Counted from the stretch's first letter, positions 43,322-51,576 are shown. The stretch: DNA of 53,202 bases from a virus (IMGVR_UViG_3300033273_000307:1-53202), one strand, 5' to 3'. Numbers and translations: made by a program. Notes: a model not told the origin generated them from the letters alone.

Positions 43322-44077
43322 ATGGCTGGTATTCTAAAGGTTGACCAGATCCAAAACACCGCTGGTGTTAATATTATGGATCTGCAGAATGATGAAATCA
43401 GAGTATGGAATGGCAGTGGATACTCTCCTATGACCACTCCTGGTGCTTTGATTGGTATTCAAGTGTACACATCTCAAGATGGAACTTGGAATAGCAAATC
43501 AACAGGTGGCGGATCTGGAACATGGACAAAACCTGCAGGTTGTACCCACGTTCTAGTGTACGTAACTGGAGGTGGTGGCGGTGCAAGAGTAAACGATAAT
43601 AGTTATCGTGGTGCTGGTGGTGGTGGCGGTGCCACTGCAATTAAATATATCGATGTTTCTAACGTTGGTAGCGTCTCATACCAATATGGTGGTGGTGGCG
43701 GATACGCCAGAAATGGTGGTCGTGGGGGATCTGGAGGAACTAGTTCTTTTGGTTCTTACTGCACTGCGGGTGGAGGACAAGGCGGTCAAACGGATGTTCC
43801 CCACCAAGGTGGTCCTGGCGGAGATGCTAGTGGTGGAGACATAAACATCCCTGGTGGCGGTGGAGAAATGGCACACGGTGCCGATAGAGAAGGTGGCGGT
43901 GGATCAAGTTACTGGCATAAAGCTGGATCTTCTCACCACTACTACAACAACCAAGAAGAAGTTACTCACGGTCAGTGGGGATCTGGTGGTGCATATGGAT
44001 ACTATTCACAGAATGGTTTTGCACACAACAATGGCAACGGCGGTGCTGGTTGCGTTATCGTATGGGAGTATACTTGA
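43322..44077 (+). CDS. Glycine-rich adhesin-like tail protein, 251 aa
   Basis: A 251-residue protein. The N-terminus (MAGILKVDQIQN...) is a motif shared by many marine phage tail proteins. Residues about 65-75 (GTWTKPAGC) begin a domain in which runs of glycine (GGGGG) alternate with short polar loops up to the C-terminal VIVWEY strand. Such Gly-tract layouts resemble the tail-tip adhesins of T2/S16-type phages (gp38), where glycine strands pack as polyglycine-II and the loops between them contact the receptor. That is an analogy, not homology I can prove. The gene lies six bases after the giant fibre and 1 base before an assembly-type gene, the order expected for fibre, adhesin and chaperone. 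Loops are rich in His, Tyr and Asn. Confidence 0.7.
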   Translation: MAGILKVDQIQNTAGVNIMDLQNDEIRVWNGSGYSPMTTPGALIGIQVYTSQDGTWNSKSTGGGSGTWTKPAGCTHVLVYVTGGGGGARVNDNSYRGAGGGGGATAIKYIDVSNVGSVSYQYGGGGGYARNGGRGGSGGTSSFGSYCTAGGGQGGQTDVPHQGGPGGDASGGDINIPGGGGEMAHGADREGGGGSSYWHKAGSSHHYYNNQEEVTHGQWGSGGAYGYYSQNGFAHNNGNGGAGCVIVWEYT

Positions 44078-44078
44078 T

Positions 44079-44435
44079 ATGTATCAATCATTAGTAAATA
44101 AAAACACAGGTCGCATCATCGAAATGAAGAAAGGCGGCACTGATGTAAGATTTGAAGTTCATGAAGGTTTCTTTTGGGTCGAAGGTCCATATGAACTAGA
44201 ACCAAAAACTACAGAAGCAGACTACTTCTATAATTTTCAAGATAGAAGTATTGACAGAGTGCAATACAAAGAACCTTCATATGATCTTAGTAGAAGAATG
44301 GAATATCCAGAACTATCAGATCAATTAGATATGTTGTTTCATGATATGGAATCTGGTCTTATACCAGGAAAAGATACTTCCACTTGGTATGTTGCTGTGA
44401 AATCTGTCAAAGAAAATCATCCCAAACCAGAATAG
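44079..44435 (+). CDS. XkdW-like tail-fibre assembly protein, 118 aa
   Basis: A 118-residue protein. The C-terminal part has the XkdW/fibre-assembly pattern YPELSDQLDMLFHDMESG followed by W and a VKENHPKP tail. The N-terminal half (residues 1-65) contains EVHEGFFWVEGPYEL, typical of small fibre-associated proteins with a W-V pair. ATG 44079 is chosen because it directly follows the upstream stop (44075-44077), whereas the longer frame would overlap 225 bases of the adhesin gene. Members of this family are found next to tail-fibre genes and are thought to help fold or attach fibres. It is followed by a CTAAATA motif and another fibre gene. Confidence 0.65.
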   Translation: MYQSLVNKNTGRIIEMKKGGTDVRFEVHEGFFWVEGPYELEPKTTEADYFYNFQDRSIDRVQYKEPSYDLSRRMEYPELSDQLDMLFHDMESGLIPGKDTSTWYVAVKSVKENHPKPE

Positions 44436-44437
44436 TC

Positions 44438-44445
44438 ACTAAATA
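44438..44445 (+). promoter_or_regulatory. Late promoter motif ACTAAATA before the 427-aa fibre
   Basis: ACTAAATA directly follows the preceding stop. A GGATAGGA ribosome-binding region (44451-44458) and ATG 44467 follow. No hairpin is seen here. Confidence 0.45.
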
Positions 44446-44466
44446 AATCAGGATAGGAATACACCC

Positions 44467-45750
44467 ATGTCTCAATTAACTGTTGGAACAGTTGTTACAG
44501 GTAATGCTAGTTTGACCACACAGGGTCTCAAGCTACCATCATTTACTAACAGCAATAGACCAGCTTCTCCAAATGTCGGTCAGATTATTTACAATACTGA
44601 CGAGAATAAAGCACAGATCTGGAATGGATCTGATTGGGATGAAGTTGGTGGTGGTATTCCCGAACCTGCAAATGAAACCAGAGGTGCTTATCTAGTATCT
44701 GATGGTGAGAACGGTGTGTTCTGGGCATATCCTGGACAAACCGTTGCATCTGCTCCCCTTACTGGATTTAGATACAGAAGTTTGATAACCCACGGTTATC
44801 TGGTGGCGGGGTACAAGGGATCTAACCCTTGGAGAACAGTCAATAAGACTTGGCACGCAAATGACATCACGTTCTATTGCGGCGAGCAGTTGACTAGAGC
44901 ATTGACCTATGCTGACTGTACCTGGAGTGATTACTTCGGATATGGTCATGGTTGCGTCAACTCGTTTACGGGATCTTCCAGTCATACAGACTCAATTAAC
45001 CTGCACACAGGTATGAGGAGAATGTTTGGTACTACAGGAGATAACCCTGGCGGCGGTACTTACTCACCTTCGAACTATGGTTATGAAGGTGATGACCCTA
45101 GAGGCGTCATGGGATACACCGTTGTTGGTGGTTGGAACATGCCTGTCAACAGAGACAGAAACGCATGTGCTACTGCACAAAAACAACAGTTTGGTTACAA
45201 CCTAGGTGGCGGTAATGATGCTGTTGGTAAACTACACTTCCCTTCTGAGATTATGTATCAGGTAGGCAACTCGCCTTCTGGTTCTGACCACACCGCATCT
45301 TGTGGTGATGAGGATAGATCATGGGCATCCTTCCGTGGTAGCAGACATTATGTCAATCATTCCAACGATAGTTGGGCTGGATGGTCTTCTAACGCCGCTC
45401 CTGACGGAGTTTGTAAGTTCCTTCCTTCCAAGTACGGTCATTTCTATGCTGGTACTGGAAACAATGTTACCTCACCATGGACTAAATACAGCGGTTCTTC
45501 TGGAGCTGGTCTCAAGAACGGAACCAAGGTCCGTGCTTATGGTGAAGAGAACTTCCAAATGGGTCAAGACCATGGTTACATGATGGGTCAGTATGATGGT
45601 CAGCAGAATAATCACACAACTAAGTGGGATTACACTACTGATGTTGAGACCAACCTTGGTGCTGCTGCAAGACCCAAGGGTCATTATGGTCAATCTTCTG
45701 GCGGTTGCTGTTCTGCTGCCGCTGCTGTCACTGTAAATCAGGCACAATAA
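44467..45750 (+). CDS. Tail-fibre-like protein, 427 aa
   Basis: A 427-residue protein. Residues 21-58 have the fibre-mount pattern LKLPSFTNSNRPASPNVGQI, then YNTDE...WNGSDW, also present in modified form in the 1830-aa fibre. After residue 100 the protein is Gly, Tyr, Trp, Asn and His rich with several Cys (in GEQL, ADCTW, GHGC, NACA, TASCG), suggesting a globular receptor-binding head, perhaps metal- or disulfide-stabilised. The C-terminus is SGGCCSAAAA. No catalytic motif was recognised. It begins behind a late motif and overlaps the next gene by one base. It may be a second, shorter fibre with its own specificity. Confidence 0.68.
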   Translation: MSQLTVGTVVTGNASLTTQGLKLPSFTNSNRPASPNVGQIIYNTDENKAQIWNGSDWDEVGGGIPEPANETRGAYLVSDGENGVFWAYPGQTVASAPLTGFRYRSLITHGYLVAGYKGSNPWRTVNKTWHANDITFYCGEQLTRALTYADCTWSDYFGYGHGCVNSFTGSSSHTDSINLHTGMRRMFGTTGDNPGGGTYSPSNYGYEGDDPRGVMGYTVVGGWNMPVNRDRNACATAQKQQFGYNLGGGNDAVGKLHFPSEIMYQVGNSPSGSDHTASCGDEDRSWASFRGSRHYVNHSNDSWAGWSSNAAPDGVCKFLPSKYGHFYAGTGNNVTSPWTKYSGSSGAGLKNGTKVRAYGEENFQMGQDHGYMMGQYDGQQNNHTTKWDYTTDVETNLGAAARPKGHYGQSSGGCCSAAAAVTVNQAQ

Positions 45751-46559
45751 TGAGATATCTAATCATCAACGAAAAGGAAATCAAGCAAGAACAGTTTGTC
45801 AACGCATCGGCAACTGGAGATCTTCGCTTGCACTACAACGAAATGTTTTCGCTGATGCACTTCTCTTGTGTAGAGGTCAGCGAAAATATCTTCCAAATCA
45901 TCTATAAAGAGTGGGAGCACAAATATAGAGAAGTTACTAAGCAACAAGCTTATAACGGATCTAACTTCTTCTCTGAGATTAGACCGTTTGGTAAGGTCGC
46001 TGTAAATACAGGTGAAGCAGGTTTTGCATGGACACCTGCTAACGAAATCATGAAGGTGCCCATTGAGTTGACAGATAATATTCTTAAAGATGTTATTGAT
46101 TTCATGATTGCTTTCGCAAAAGAAATCATTGAGGATGAATATAATACTAGATTTAGAAATCTAAAAAATACTACAGATCTGGAGTCTGCATCCTGGGAAA
46201 TCCAGAAGCATGAAGCAAGAGAGTGGTTGACTTATAGAGGAGCAGATGGACACAGAACTCCTTTCTTAGATTATCTCTCTATGGAGAGACATATCGATAA
46301 AGATGCCCTAGCAAATAAGATTCTACAAAAAGCAGAAGAGTGGGAAGATAAACTTTCTACAATGCTTGTACAGTATCAAACACTAGTCAAAAAGTTCGAA
46401 AGTTGCACTACTGTTTGGGACCTAAATATCTTATATGAGGATTACATGGGAATCCTATTGCCCCAAAAACAAGCGATTGAAATGGGCAGAACGATCTCTG
46501 AAACTGATTGGGATCGCAAACCAGAGTATGAGGTTGATGCATATGTCTTTAAATTCTGA
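45750..46559 (+). CDS. Unknown protein, 269 aa
   Basis: A 269-residue, mostly helical, charged protein. It is rich in Glu, Lys and aromatic residues, with a Trp-containing helix near 170-185 and amphipathic helices near 200-235. No family is recognised. The ATG at 45750 overlaps the TAA of the fibre gene by one base; the upstream in-frame ATG is inside that gene and is rejected. It is the first of three consecutive unknown genes leading to the oxygenase cassette. Its 3' end overlaps the next gene by 17 bases. It could be a fibre chaperone or a partner of the cassette; the sequence does not decide. Confidence 0.6.
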   Translation: MRYLIINEKEIKQEQFVNASATGDLRLHYNEMFSLMHFSCVEVSENIFQIIYKEWEHKYREVTKQQAYNGSNFFSEIRPFGKVAVNTGEAGFAWTPANEIMKVPIELTDNILKDVIDFMIAFAKEIIEDEYNTRFRNLKNTTDLESASWEIQKHEAREWLTYRGADGHRTPFLDYLSMERHIDKDALANKILQKAEEWEDKLSTMLVQYQTLVKKFESCTTVWDLNILYEDYMGILLPQKQAIEMGRTISETDWDRKPEYEVDAYVFKF

Positions 46560-47391
46560 CGCAAGTTTATCTGATATCATTTCAGACGTAAGAAACATTA
46601 TTAGCTCAGACACGGGCGAAATTCATTTATCAAAATCTTTTGTAGACGAGTTTGGTCTAACATCGAAAGACTTTGATGTATTGTCTGCCAGTATGAGATT
46701 CAATAGTGGCATGACAGAATATGAGTGTGAGCACTTTGTTGCTGATACTCAACTCACTCCATGGAGAAAAGTTCGTCAAGCATTGATGGAACTTGAGACT
46801 AGGTATCATGCTTACATGGAGAATAGAAACAGTCTTAGAAAAGCAGAAATTTTAAGAAAGAGATTAGTTAGGGACATGGAACTAGTTCCTGACGAACTCG
46901 ATAAAGAACTAATGCAGATCGATCTAGAAAAGAACGATTATGATATTGGTATCTGGAAAAGAAAACTTAGACAGTCTGAACTGGAGCTCAAGTATTTCTT
47001 GAATGTTGTTGACAAATATGTTGACGAAGAAAATGGTTATCCTCTAGAGTATTTTACAACAGAGCAACCACATGAAGTCAAGACTTATTGGATTGCCCGT
47101 ATGGGTAAGCAGGCAGCAATGGACATCGTTTCATATGGTAGGATTGGCGCTGGTAACATGACATCAATCATGGACATGCCAGAAGAAGATCAAGTAGAAG
47201 CACTTGGTATCGCAGTCAAATACTCTGGTATGATTGGTGGTGGAATTGATAAACTTAATAAGATGATCGCTCCACAAGTTCAGGCACAGTTGCAGCAAGA
47301 GGGTATTGCATTACCTAAGCTCCAACAACATAAATACTCAGGACAACTACAAATCGAGCAATCTAACGATGGCGAGTCAAAGACACCTTGA
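46543..47391 (+). CDS. Unknown helical protein, 282 aa
   Basis: A 282-residue protein, largely alpha-helical. Residues about 100-160 contain long charged helices (Lys, Arg, Glu and Leu). The C-terminal about 60 residues are Gln/Met/Ile rich. ATG 46543 is preferred because GAGG (46530-46533) lies nine bases upstream; another ATG at 46537 is too close, and 46435 is deep in the previous gene. It overlaps both neighbours (17 and 23 bases), so it is coupled to them in translation. No family was recognised. Possibly a structural or scaffold protein. Confidence 0.6.
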   Translation: MSLNSDASLSDIISDVRNIISSDTGEIHLSKSFVDEFGLTSKDFDVLSASMRFNSGMTEYECEHFVADTQLTPWRKVRQALMELETRYHAYMENRNSLRKAEILRKRLVRDMELVPDELDKELMQIDLEKNDYDIGIWKRKLRQSELELKYFLNVVDKYVDEENGYPLEYFTTEQPHEVKTYWIARMGKQAAMDIVSYGRIGAGNMTSIMDMPEEDQVEALGIAVKYSGMIGGGIDKLNKMIAPQVQAQLQQEGIALPKLQQHKYSGQLQIEQSNDGESKTP

Positions 47392-47599
47392 ATTACTTCC
47401 CATCATCCATTACTCAATCTATCATAGATTTGAGTTGGAAGATAAGAACAAAGATCTTGATCGCAACAAGCTAAGGCAACTTGCGGAAGAGAACAAGTAT
47501 ATTCTGGAAACTAACCCAGAAGCTGAACACATTTATATGGAGAAAGTGATTGTAGAGTATGGAAAGATTCTCGATCCCGCTGAATACAAAGCTTCCTGA
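47369..47599 (+). CDS. Small helical hypothetical protein, 76 aa
   Basis: A 76-residue protein, with an N-terminal LLPIIHYSIYHRFELEDKN segment followed by a charged helix. No family was recognised. ATG 47369 is chosen because the earlier in-frame ATG lies 63 bases further inside the upstream gene. Its 3' end overlaps the U32/methyltransferase gene by 41 bases, the largest overlap of the run, which suggests tight translational coupling. Confidence 0.5.
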   Translation: MASQRHLELLPIIHYSIYHRFELEDKNKDLDRNKLRQLAEENKYILETNPEAEHIYMEKVIVEYGKILDPAEYKAS

Positions 47600-49241
47600 A
47601 GATTTTGTACTAAACACCTTTATTCCTTTTCTCAAGGAACATAAAGAATACATCTACGATATTTACTTCACCTGTCGTATGCCGCCCTTTGTGCAGGATG
47701 CGATGGGTGATGTTATTGATGGGGATATGAGAGATACTACTCTCAATGCCTTATTTGTTTCTCGGGAGACAGGTATTCCCCTGTCTGCTACATTTAATAA
47801 TATCCAAGTTCCTCCCACTCAAGAGAACCTGGATATTTTTATTGAGAATTTTAGACCCTTGTATGAGGCAGGAATTCGTATCATCACCATACCACATACA
47901 TCATGGGTGTTGACTGGACAGTTGCAGAAGGAATTTCCCGAACTGTTTATCAAGAATACTATTCTTAGGGAAGTTACTAGACCTAATGAAATTGTAAACC
48001 TAGCAAAAGCAGGGTTTCATTATGTCAACCTAGATAGAGATCTTATGCGTGACAGAGATACTCTACTAAGAATCAAAGAAGCAAAAGAATACTGTGCTGA
48101 GATTGGCAAACCAGTCAAGATTTCATTACTTGCTAACGAGTGGTGCTGGGGCGGTTGTCCTATTATGCCAGAACATTATCACTACAACATGGTGAGAGAA
48201 AAAGATGACCCTCAGTATTTTAATACTAGTTTGAGTAGGGTATCTTGTTCTACCTGGGACGAGAGAGATCCTGCTGCGTCATTGAAAGCAGCAACAATTC
48301 CGCCATGGAAGAAAGATTGGGAAGAGTTTCTTGATCTAGGTATTGATGTATTCAAGATGCATGGCAGAGAAAATGCAATGCGTCTCATGGAAAGCATGGA
48401 CATCATCAAACGATGGGCATCAGATGAGGAGTTGCTACACCCACAGTTCAATGACTACATTGAAGATGTAACTCTCGAAGAGAAACCAATTGATATCTGG
48501 AGAGAGAAGATCAAGACCTGTGGTTTTGATTGTTGGAAGTGCAACTACTGCGACTCGGTTGTGCAGTCCAGAATGAAGAGGAGCGATAGGCATTTTGATG
48601 AGGACATCGAATTGGTTCTGTCATCTATCGAGAAAGCAGCAAGAGGAGATAGTGAGTTTGTAGAAGAAGGATTTAGTTACGAAGGATTGTCTTCTAATAC
48701 AGTAAGACATTTCTTGAATAATCTACTATCTAAACCCGACGCTATCTACATGGAATTGGGTGTACATGCTGGCAGTACATTCTTTGCTGCTACTATGAAC
48801 AGAGATGTAGAAGCGTTTGCTGTTGATGATTACTCTGAGAAAGAGATCTCTCCATTTAGAGATGACATTGAAATGGAATCATATGATGATCCAAAGAAAG
48901 TTTTCTTCCGTGGATTGAGAGAGAAACAATACTTTTGTCCGAATACTATTCAGGATCTGACTCCCAGACACGTACATAAAAAACCTAATGTTATTTTCTA
49001 TGATGCTGATCACGATCCACAAGCTCAATATGATAACCTCACATTCCTGATTCCAGCATTTGCAGACAAGTTTATCCTTGTTGTTGACGATGCAAACTTT
49101 ATGGGTGTTGTGCAAGCAGCAGAGTTCTTTGTAAAAGAGAACAACTTAAATCTTTTGTTTGAAAGAAAGATTCTAACCAAGATTCCAGAAGATCCTAATG
49201 GATGGTGGAATGGTATACATGTTATGGTAATTTCGAAATGA
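47559..49241 (+). CDS. U32-peptidase/hydroxylase-like domain fused to SAM methyltransferase-like domain, 560 aa
   Basis: A 560-residue protein with two parts. Residues about 1-340 recall the U32 collagenase-like family: a TIM-barrel-like order of strands and helices, the NLDRDLMRDRDTLLRI segment (about 152-167), and Cys clusters C196-x3-C200 (CWGGCP, followed by H), C230 and C321-x3-C325-x2-C328-x2-C331, fit for one or two Fe-S clusters. Bacterial U32 relatives (UbiU/UbiV, RlhA, TrhP) carry out oxygen-independent hydroxylation of quinones or RNA. Residues about 395-555 look like a class I SAM methyltransferase (Methyltransf_24-like): motif ELGVHAGST (about 398-406), an acidic DD end of strand 2, and YDADHDPQ (about 485-492). 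The first start overlaps the previous gene. It directly precedes five oxygenase-like genes. The U32 assignment is moderate; the methyltransferase half is more secure. Confidence 0.62.
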   Translation: MERFSIPLNTKLPEDFVLNTFIPFLKEHKEYIYDIYFTCRMPPFVQDAMGDVIDGDMRDTTLNALFVSRETGIPLSATFNNIQVPPTQENLDIFIENFRPLYEAGIRIITIPHTSWVLTGQLQKEFPELFIKNTILREVTRPNEIVNLAKAGFHYVNLDRDLMRDRDTLLRIKEAKEYCAEIGKPVKISLLANEWCWGGCPIMPEHYHYNMVREKDDPQYFNTSLSRVSCSTWDERDPAASLKAATIPPWKKDWEEFLDLGIDVFKMHGRENAMRLMESMDIIKRWASDEELLHPQFNDYIEDVTLEEKPIDIWREKIKTCGFDCWKCNYCDSVVQSRMKRSDRHFDEDIELVLSSIEKAARGDSEFVEEGFSYEGLSSNTVRHFLNNLLSKPDAIYMELGVHAGSTFFAATMNRDVEAFAVDDYSEKEISPFRDDIEMESYDDPKKVFFRGLREKQYFCPNTIQDLTPRHVHKKPNVIFYDADHDPQAQYDNLTFLIPAFADKFILVVDDANFMGVVQAAEFFVKENNLNLLFERKILTKIPEDPNGWWNGIHVMVISK

Positions 49242-49822
49242 ACTCTTTTAAATATCAATACTTCAAAATCAAATTAGAAGAAGATTTTTTTAATATGCTG
49301 ATGCAAGCAATCAATGAATCTGGGCATATGCAAAAAGAAGGATTGGCTATTGCAGAAGAAAATCTGATGGTTGCAAAAGTTGGTGGTGGTCAAATAACAA
49401 AGGATAGGCAATGTAAAGTATCTTTTATTGACAATCCAAGAGTGTTTGAGTTATTAGATGGATTGGTAGAGTTTGCTAACTCAAAAATGCTTTGGAATAT
49501 AAAATTAGACTTCATCGAACCTCTTCAATATACTGTTTATGGTCCCACAGATTATTATGATTGGCATATTGATGAGGGAGATTGGACTCCAAATAGGAGA
49601 GAGGGTAACAGAATTAGAAAAATGAGTTTCAGTATTGTTTTGCCAGGTGAGTTTGAAGGTGGTGAATTTTCAATTGATGCAGCAGGAGAAAGAAAAACCA
49701 TGGACTTGAAAGAAAGAGAAGCTATTTTCTTTGGAGCAGATACACCACATACTGTTCTTCCTGTTACTAGTGGTACTAGAACATCTCTGGTAGGATGGGT
49801 ACAAGGACCAGCTTGGCAATGA
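49238..49822 (+). CDS. 2OG-Fe(II) oxygenase 1 (P4H/PKHD-like), 194 aa
   Basis: A 194-residue protein. The iron triad is visible: H110-I-D112 in DWHIDEG and distal H171 in DTPHTVLPV. A basic residue, R181, in SGTRTS is positioned for 2-oxoglutarate binding. The layout LSF-x-I-V-L-PG-x-F-E-GGEF and the end VTSGTRTSLVGWVQGP are typical of PKHD-type hydroxylases (PiuC/P4Hc-like). Such enzymes use O2, Fe(II) and 2-oxoglutarate to hydroxylate a protein or small molecule. The ATG overlaps the stop of the fusion gene (ATGA). Substrate unknown. Confidence 0.85.
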   Translation: MNSFKYQYFKIKLEEDFFNMLMQAINESGHMQKEGLAIAEENLMVAKVGGGQITKDRQCKVSFIDNPRVFELLDGLVEFANSKMLWNIKLDFIEPLQYTVYGPTDYYDWHIDEGDWTPNRREGNRIRKMSFSIVLPGEFEGGEFSIDAAGERKTMDLKEREAIFFGADTPHTVLPVTSGTRTSLVGWVQGPAWQ

Positions 49823-50382
49823 AATTTATTAGAGAGTACACACTATCGGACCTTTCTATCTGTGATAGACTTATAGATCTTTTTCATGATGCAGATAAAA
49901 AGGATCTGACATACGCTGGACGTGTAGGGGGTGGTAGTGTCATTCCAGAAATTAAAAAAAGCAAAGACTTTTTTATTGAAGATGCAGGTCCTTTAGGATC
50001 CGCAATGGATTACAAATTTGATAAGTATAGAGCGGAGTTGGATAGTTTTGTTGACGACTATCTAAACTCTCTTCAGATTATGAATCAAGAATTTGTAATG
50101 GAACGTTTGCCACAGATTCAGTATTACAAACCTGGAGATGGATTCTACACTTGGCATGTTGATGGTTCTGGTAAAGATGGATGTGATAGAGCATTCGTGT
50201 ATATCACATATCTAAATGATGTTCCAGATGGTGGAACAGAATTTTTCTATCAAGACTACACAGTCAAGGCAGAAAAAGGTAAAACTGTAATCTTCCCCGC
50301 CGCATTAACTCATAAGCATAGAGGACAGATATCAGAGACTCAAGAAAAATATATTATGACTGGTTGGATTTGGTGGGTATGA
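49819..50382 (+). CDS. 2OG-Fe(II) oxygenase 2 (P4H-like), 187 aa
   Basis: A 187-residue protein. H113-V-D115 in TWHVDGS is the HxD pair. The distal His is H165 or H167 in THKHRG. GGTEFFYQDY and the end with TGWIWW match prolyl-4-hydroxylase-type oxygenases. ATG 49819 overlaps the previous TGA (ATGA). By eye it resembles oxygenase 1 in order of motifs but not in sequence outside them, so it is not a recent copy. Proteins of this type commonly hydroxylate prolines or other side chains of peptides. Target unknown. Confidence 0.85.
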   Translation: MKFIREYTLSDLSICDRLIDLFHDADKKDLTYAGRVGGGSVIPEIKKSKDFFIEDAGPLGSAMDYKFDKYRAELDSFVDDYLNSLQIMNQEFVMERLPQIQYYKPGDGFYTWHVDGSGKDGCDRAFVYITYLNDVPDGGTEFFYQDYTVKAEKGKTVIFPAALTHKHRGQISETQEKYIMTGWIWWV

Positions 50383-50960
50383 ATAAACCGATTGTTATTA
50401 ACAACGTTCTATCAAAATCAGAGCGACTTACTTTGTGGGACTATTTTGATCGCAAATCACCTTCTATGAATAGTCTTGCCACGTGGACGTACAACAATGC
50501 GTCTTATGGTCAGGGAGATCCTGTATCGTGGCAACATCCTCTTAGGACAGATTTGATCTTTACTAAGTGTGCTACTACAGTTAGATTGAAAATGATGAAG
50601 CACTTGCGTAGAGATATCAAACTATGCAAGATCCATGCTAATGGTCAGACTGCAGGTCAGAATACCCTCTTCCATAAAGACTGGGAAGAACATGGAGTAT
50701 GGACGTTCATCTATTTCAATCAACCATACTGGGATGTAGAATGGGGAGGAGAGTTTGTATGTCAAACTCCTGATGATGAATATCATTTCACTCCATATGT
50801 CCCTAACAGTGGTGTATTCATTCCATCTAACTGGTTACACAAAGGTCAACCTCCCAATAGTTTGATTGGCAATGAACTTAGGACTACTATAGCATTCTCA
50901 TTTTGTGATCCTGATATCCATGATAAAATTATTTCACAAACGAAAAGAAAATGGTATTAG
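50379..50960 (+). CDS. 2OG-Fe(II) oxygenase 3 (phage type), 193 aa
   Basis: A 193-residue protein. H99-K-D101 in LFHKDWEEH is the HxD pair, and H154 in NWLHKGQPP is the distal ligand. LRTTIAFSF supplies the likely 2-oxoglutarate-binding Arg. GGEFVC and FIPSNWLH match oxygenases of the cyanophage/2OG-Fe(II)_Oxy type. The N-terminal 90 residues differ from the other four copies and may bind the substrate. It overlaps the previous gene by four bases (ATGA). Substrate unknown. Confidence 0.8.
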   Translation: MNKPIVINNVLSKSERLTLWDYFDRKSPSMNSLATWTYNNASYGQGDPVSWQHPLRTDLIFTKCATTVRLKMMKHLRRDIKLCKIHANGQTAGQNTLFHKDWEEHGVWTFIYFNQPYWDVEWGGEFVCQTPDDEYHFTPYVPNSGVFIPSNWLHKGQPPNSLIGNELRTTIAFSFCDPDIHDKIISQTKRKWY

Positions 50961-50970
50961 GAATCAAACA

Positions 50971-51576
50971 ATGATTTATCAACAAAGTAATCTCTCATTT
51001 GTATCTGAGAAAATACCCGACAACTTATACAGAGATCTTCTCGCTTATACAAGAAAGCGTAGAGGAGATGAGACATGGAACTACAATATAAGATTAGCTG
51101 GTGCTCTAGAGCAACAGTCAAGTTTGTCTGAGTGGAAGTACGAGTGTCCTGGATTTGAAGACTATGTTGTTGATTTATCTAGAGATCTGTGGAATGAAGT
51201 ATATGAAACTTGTCCATGGGATTTTCAAGAGACAAGGGACATATCTCCTTTTATCAAACTAAGAAACCTTTGGGTAAATTACCAAAGACAGAATGAATAC
51301 AACCCAGTCCATACACACTCTGGTATTGTGAGTTTTGTTATTTTTGTCGATATACCATATGGAGCAGAAGAGAGAACTACCCATAGAAGTAATGGTGCGT
51401 TTCAATTAGAAGCAGAAGTATTGCCAGTTGACAAATCTTGGAATGGTGTTATACTCATGTTTCCGTCTACCACAAAACATGCAGTCTATCCATACAAATC
51501 TACTACTGATGAGAGAGTGACTGTATCTGGAAATCTTACTTGGAATGTGGAGGGACCAGATGAAGAACATTATTAA
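50971..51576 (+). CDS. 2OG-Fe(II) oxygenase-like protein 4 (HxH variant), 201 aa
   Basis: A 201-residue protein resembling the putative 2OG-Fe(II) oxygenase family of PF13759 type: N-P-V-H114-T-H116-SG, then SFVIFVDIPY, and distal H170 in TTKHAVYPY, followed by ERVTVSGNL, where the Arg would hold 2-oxoglutarate. The second ligand of the usual HxD pair is His here, so activity as a standard oxygenase is uncertain. ATG 50971 has TAGGA upstream (10 bases) and avoids a long overlap. It is separated from oxygenase 3 by ten bases. Gene 5 overlaps its end by 17. Confidence 0.7.
   Translation: MIYQQSNLSFVSEKIPDNLYRDLLAYTRKRRGDETWNYNIRLAGALEQQSSLSEWKYECPGFEDYVVDLSRDLWNEVYETCPWDFQETRDISPFIKLRNLWVNYQRQNEYNPVHTHSGIVSFVIFVDIPYGAEERTTHRSNGAFQLEAEVLPVDKSWNGVILMFPSTTKHAVYPYKSTTDERVTVSGNLTWNVEGPDEEHY

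Noticed and set aside
43608-43844. Hydrophobic Val/Leu-rich 78-aa frame (possible membrane protein)
   Set aside because: It is the +1 frame of the Gly-rich repeats (GGT read as GTG/TGG), so the Val/Leu richness is an artefact.
43550-44060. Collagen-like G-x-y repeats as oxygenase substrates
   Set aside because: Glycine runs are continuous tracts, not G-x-y triplets with Pro; no collagen-like stretch was seen in any fibre.
43854-44078. 75-codon N-terminal extension of the XkdW-like gene
   Set aside because: Overlaps the glycine-rich gene completely in another frame; ATG 44079 directly after the upstream stop gives the known family start.
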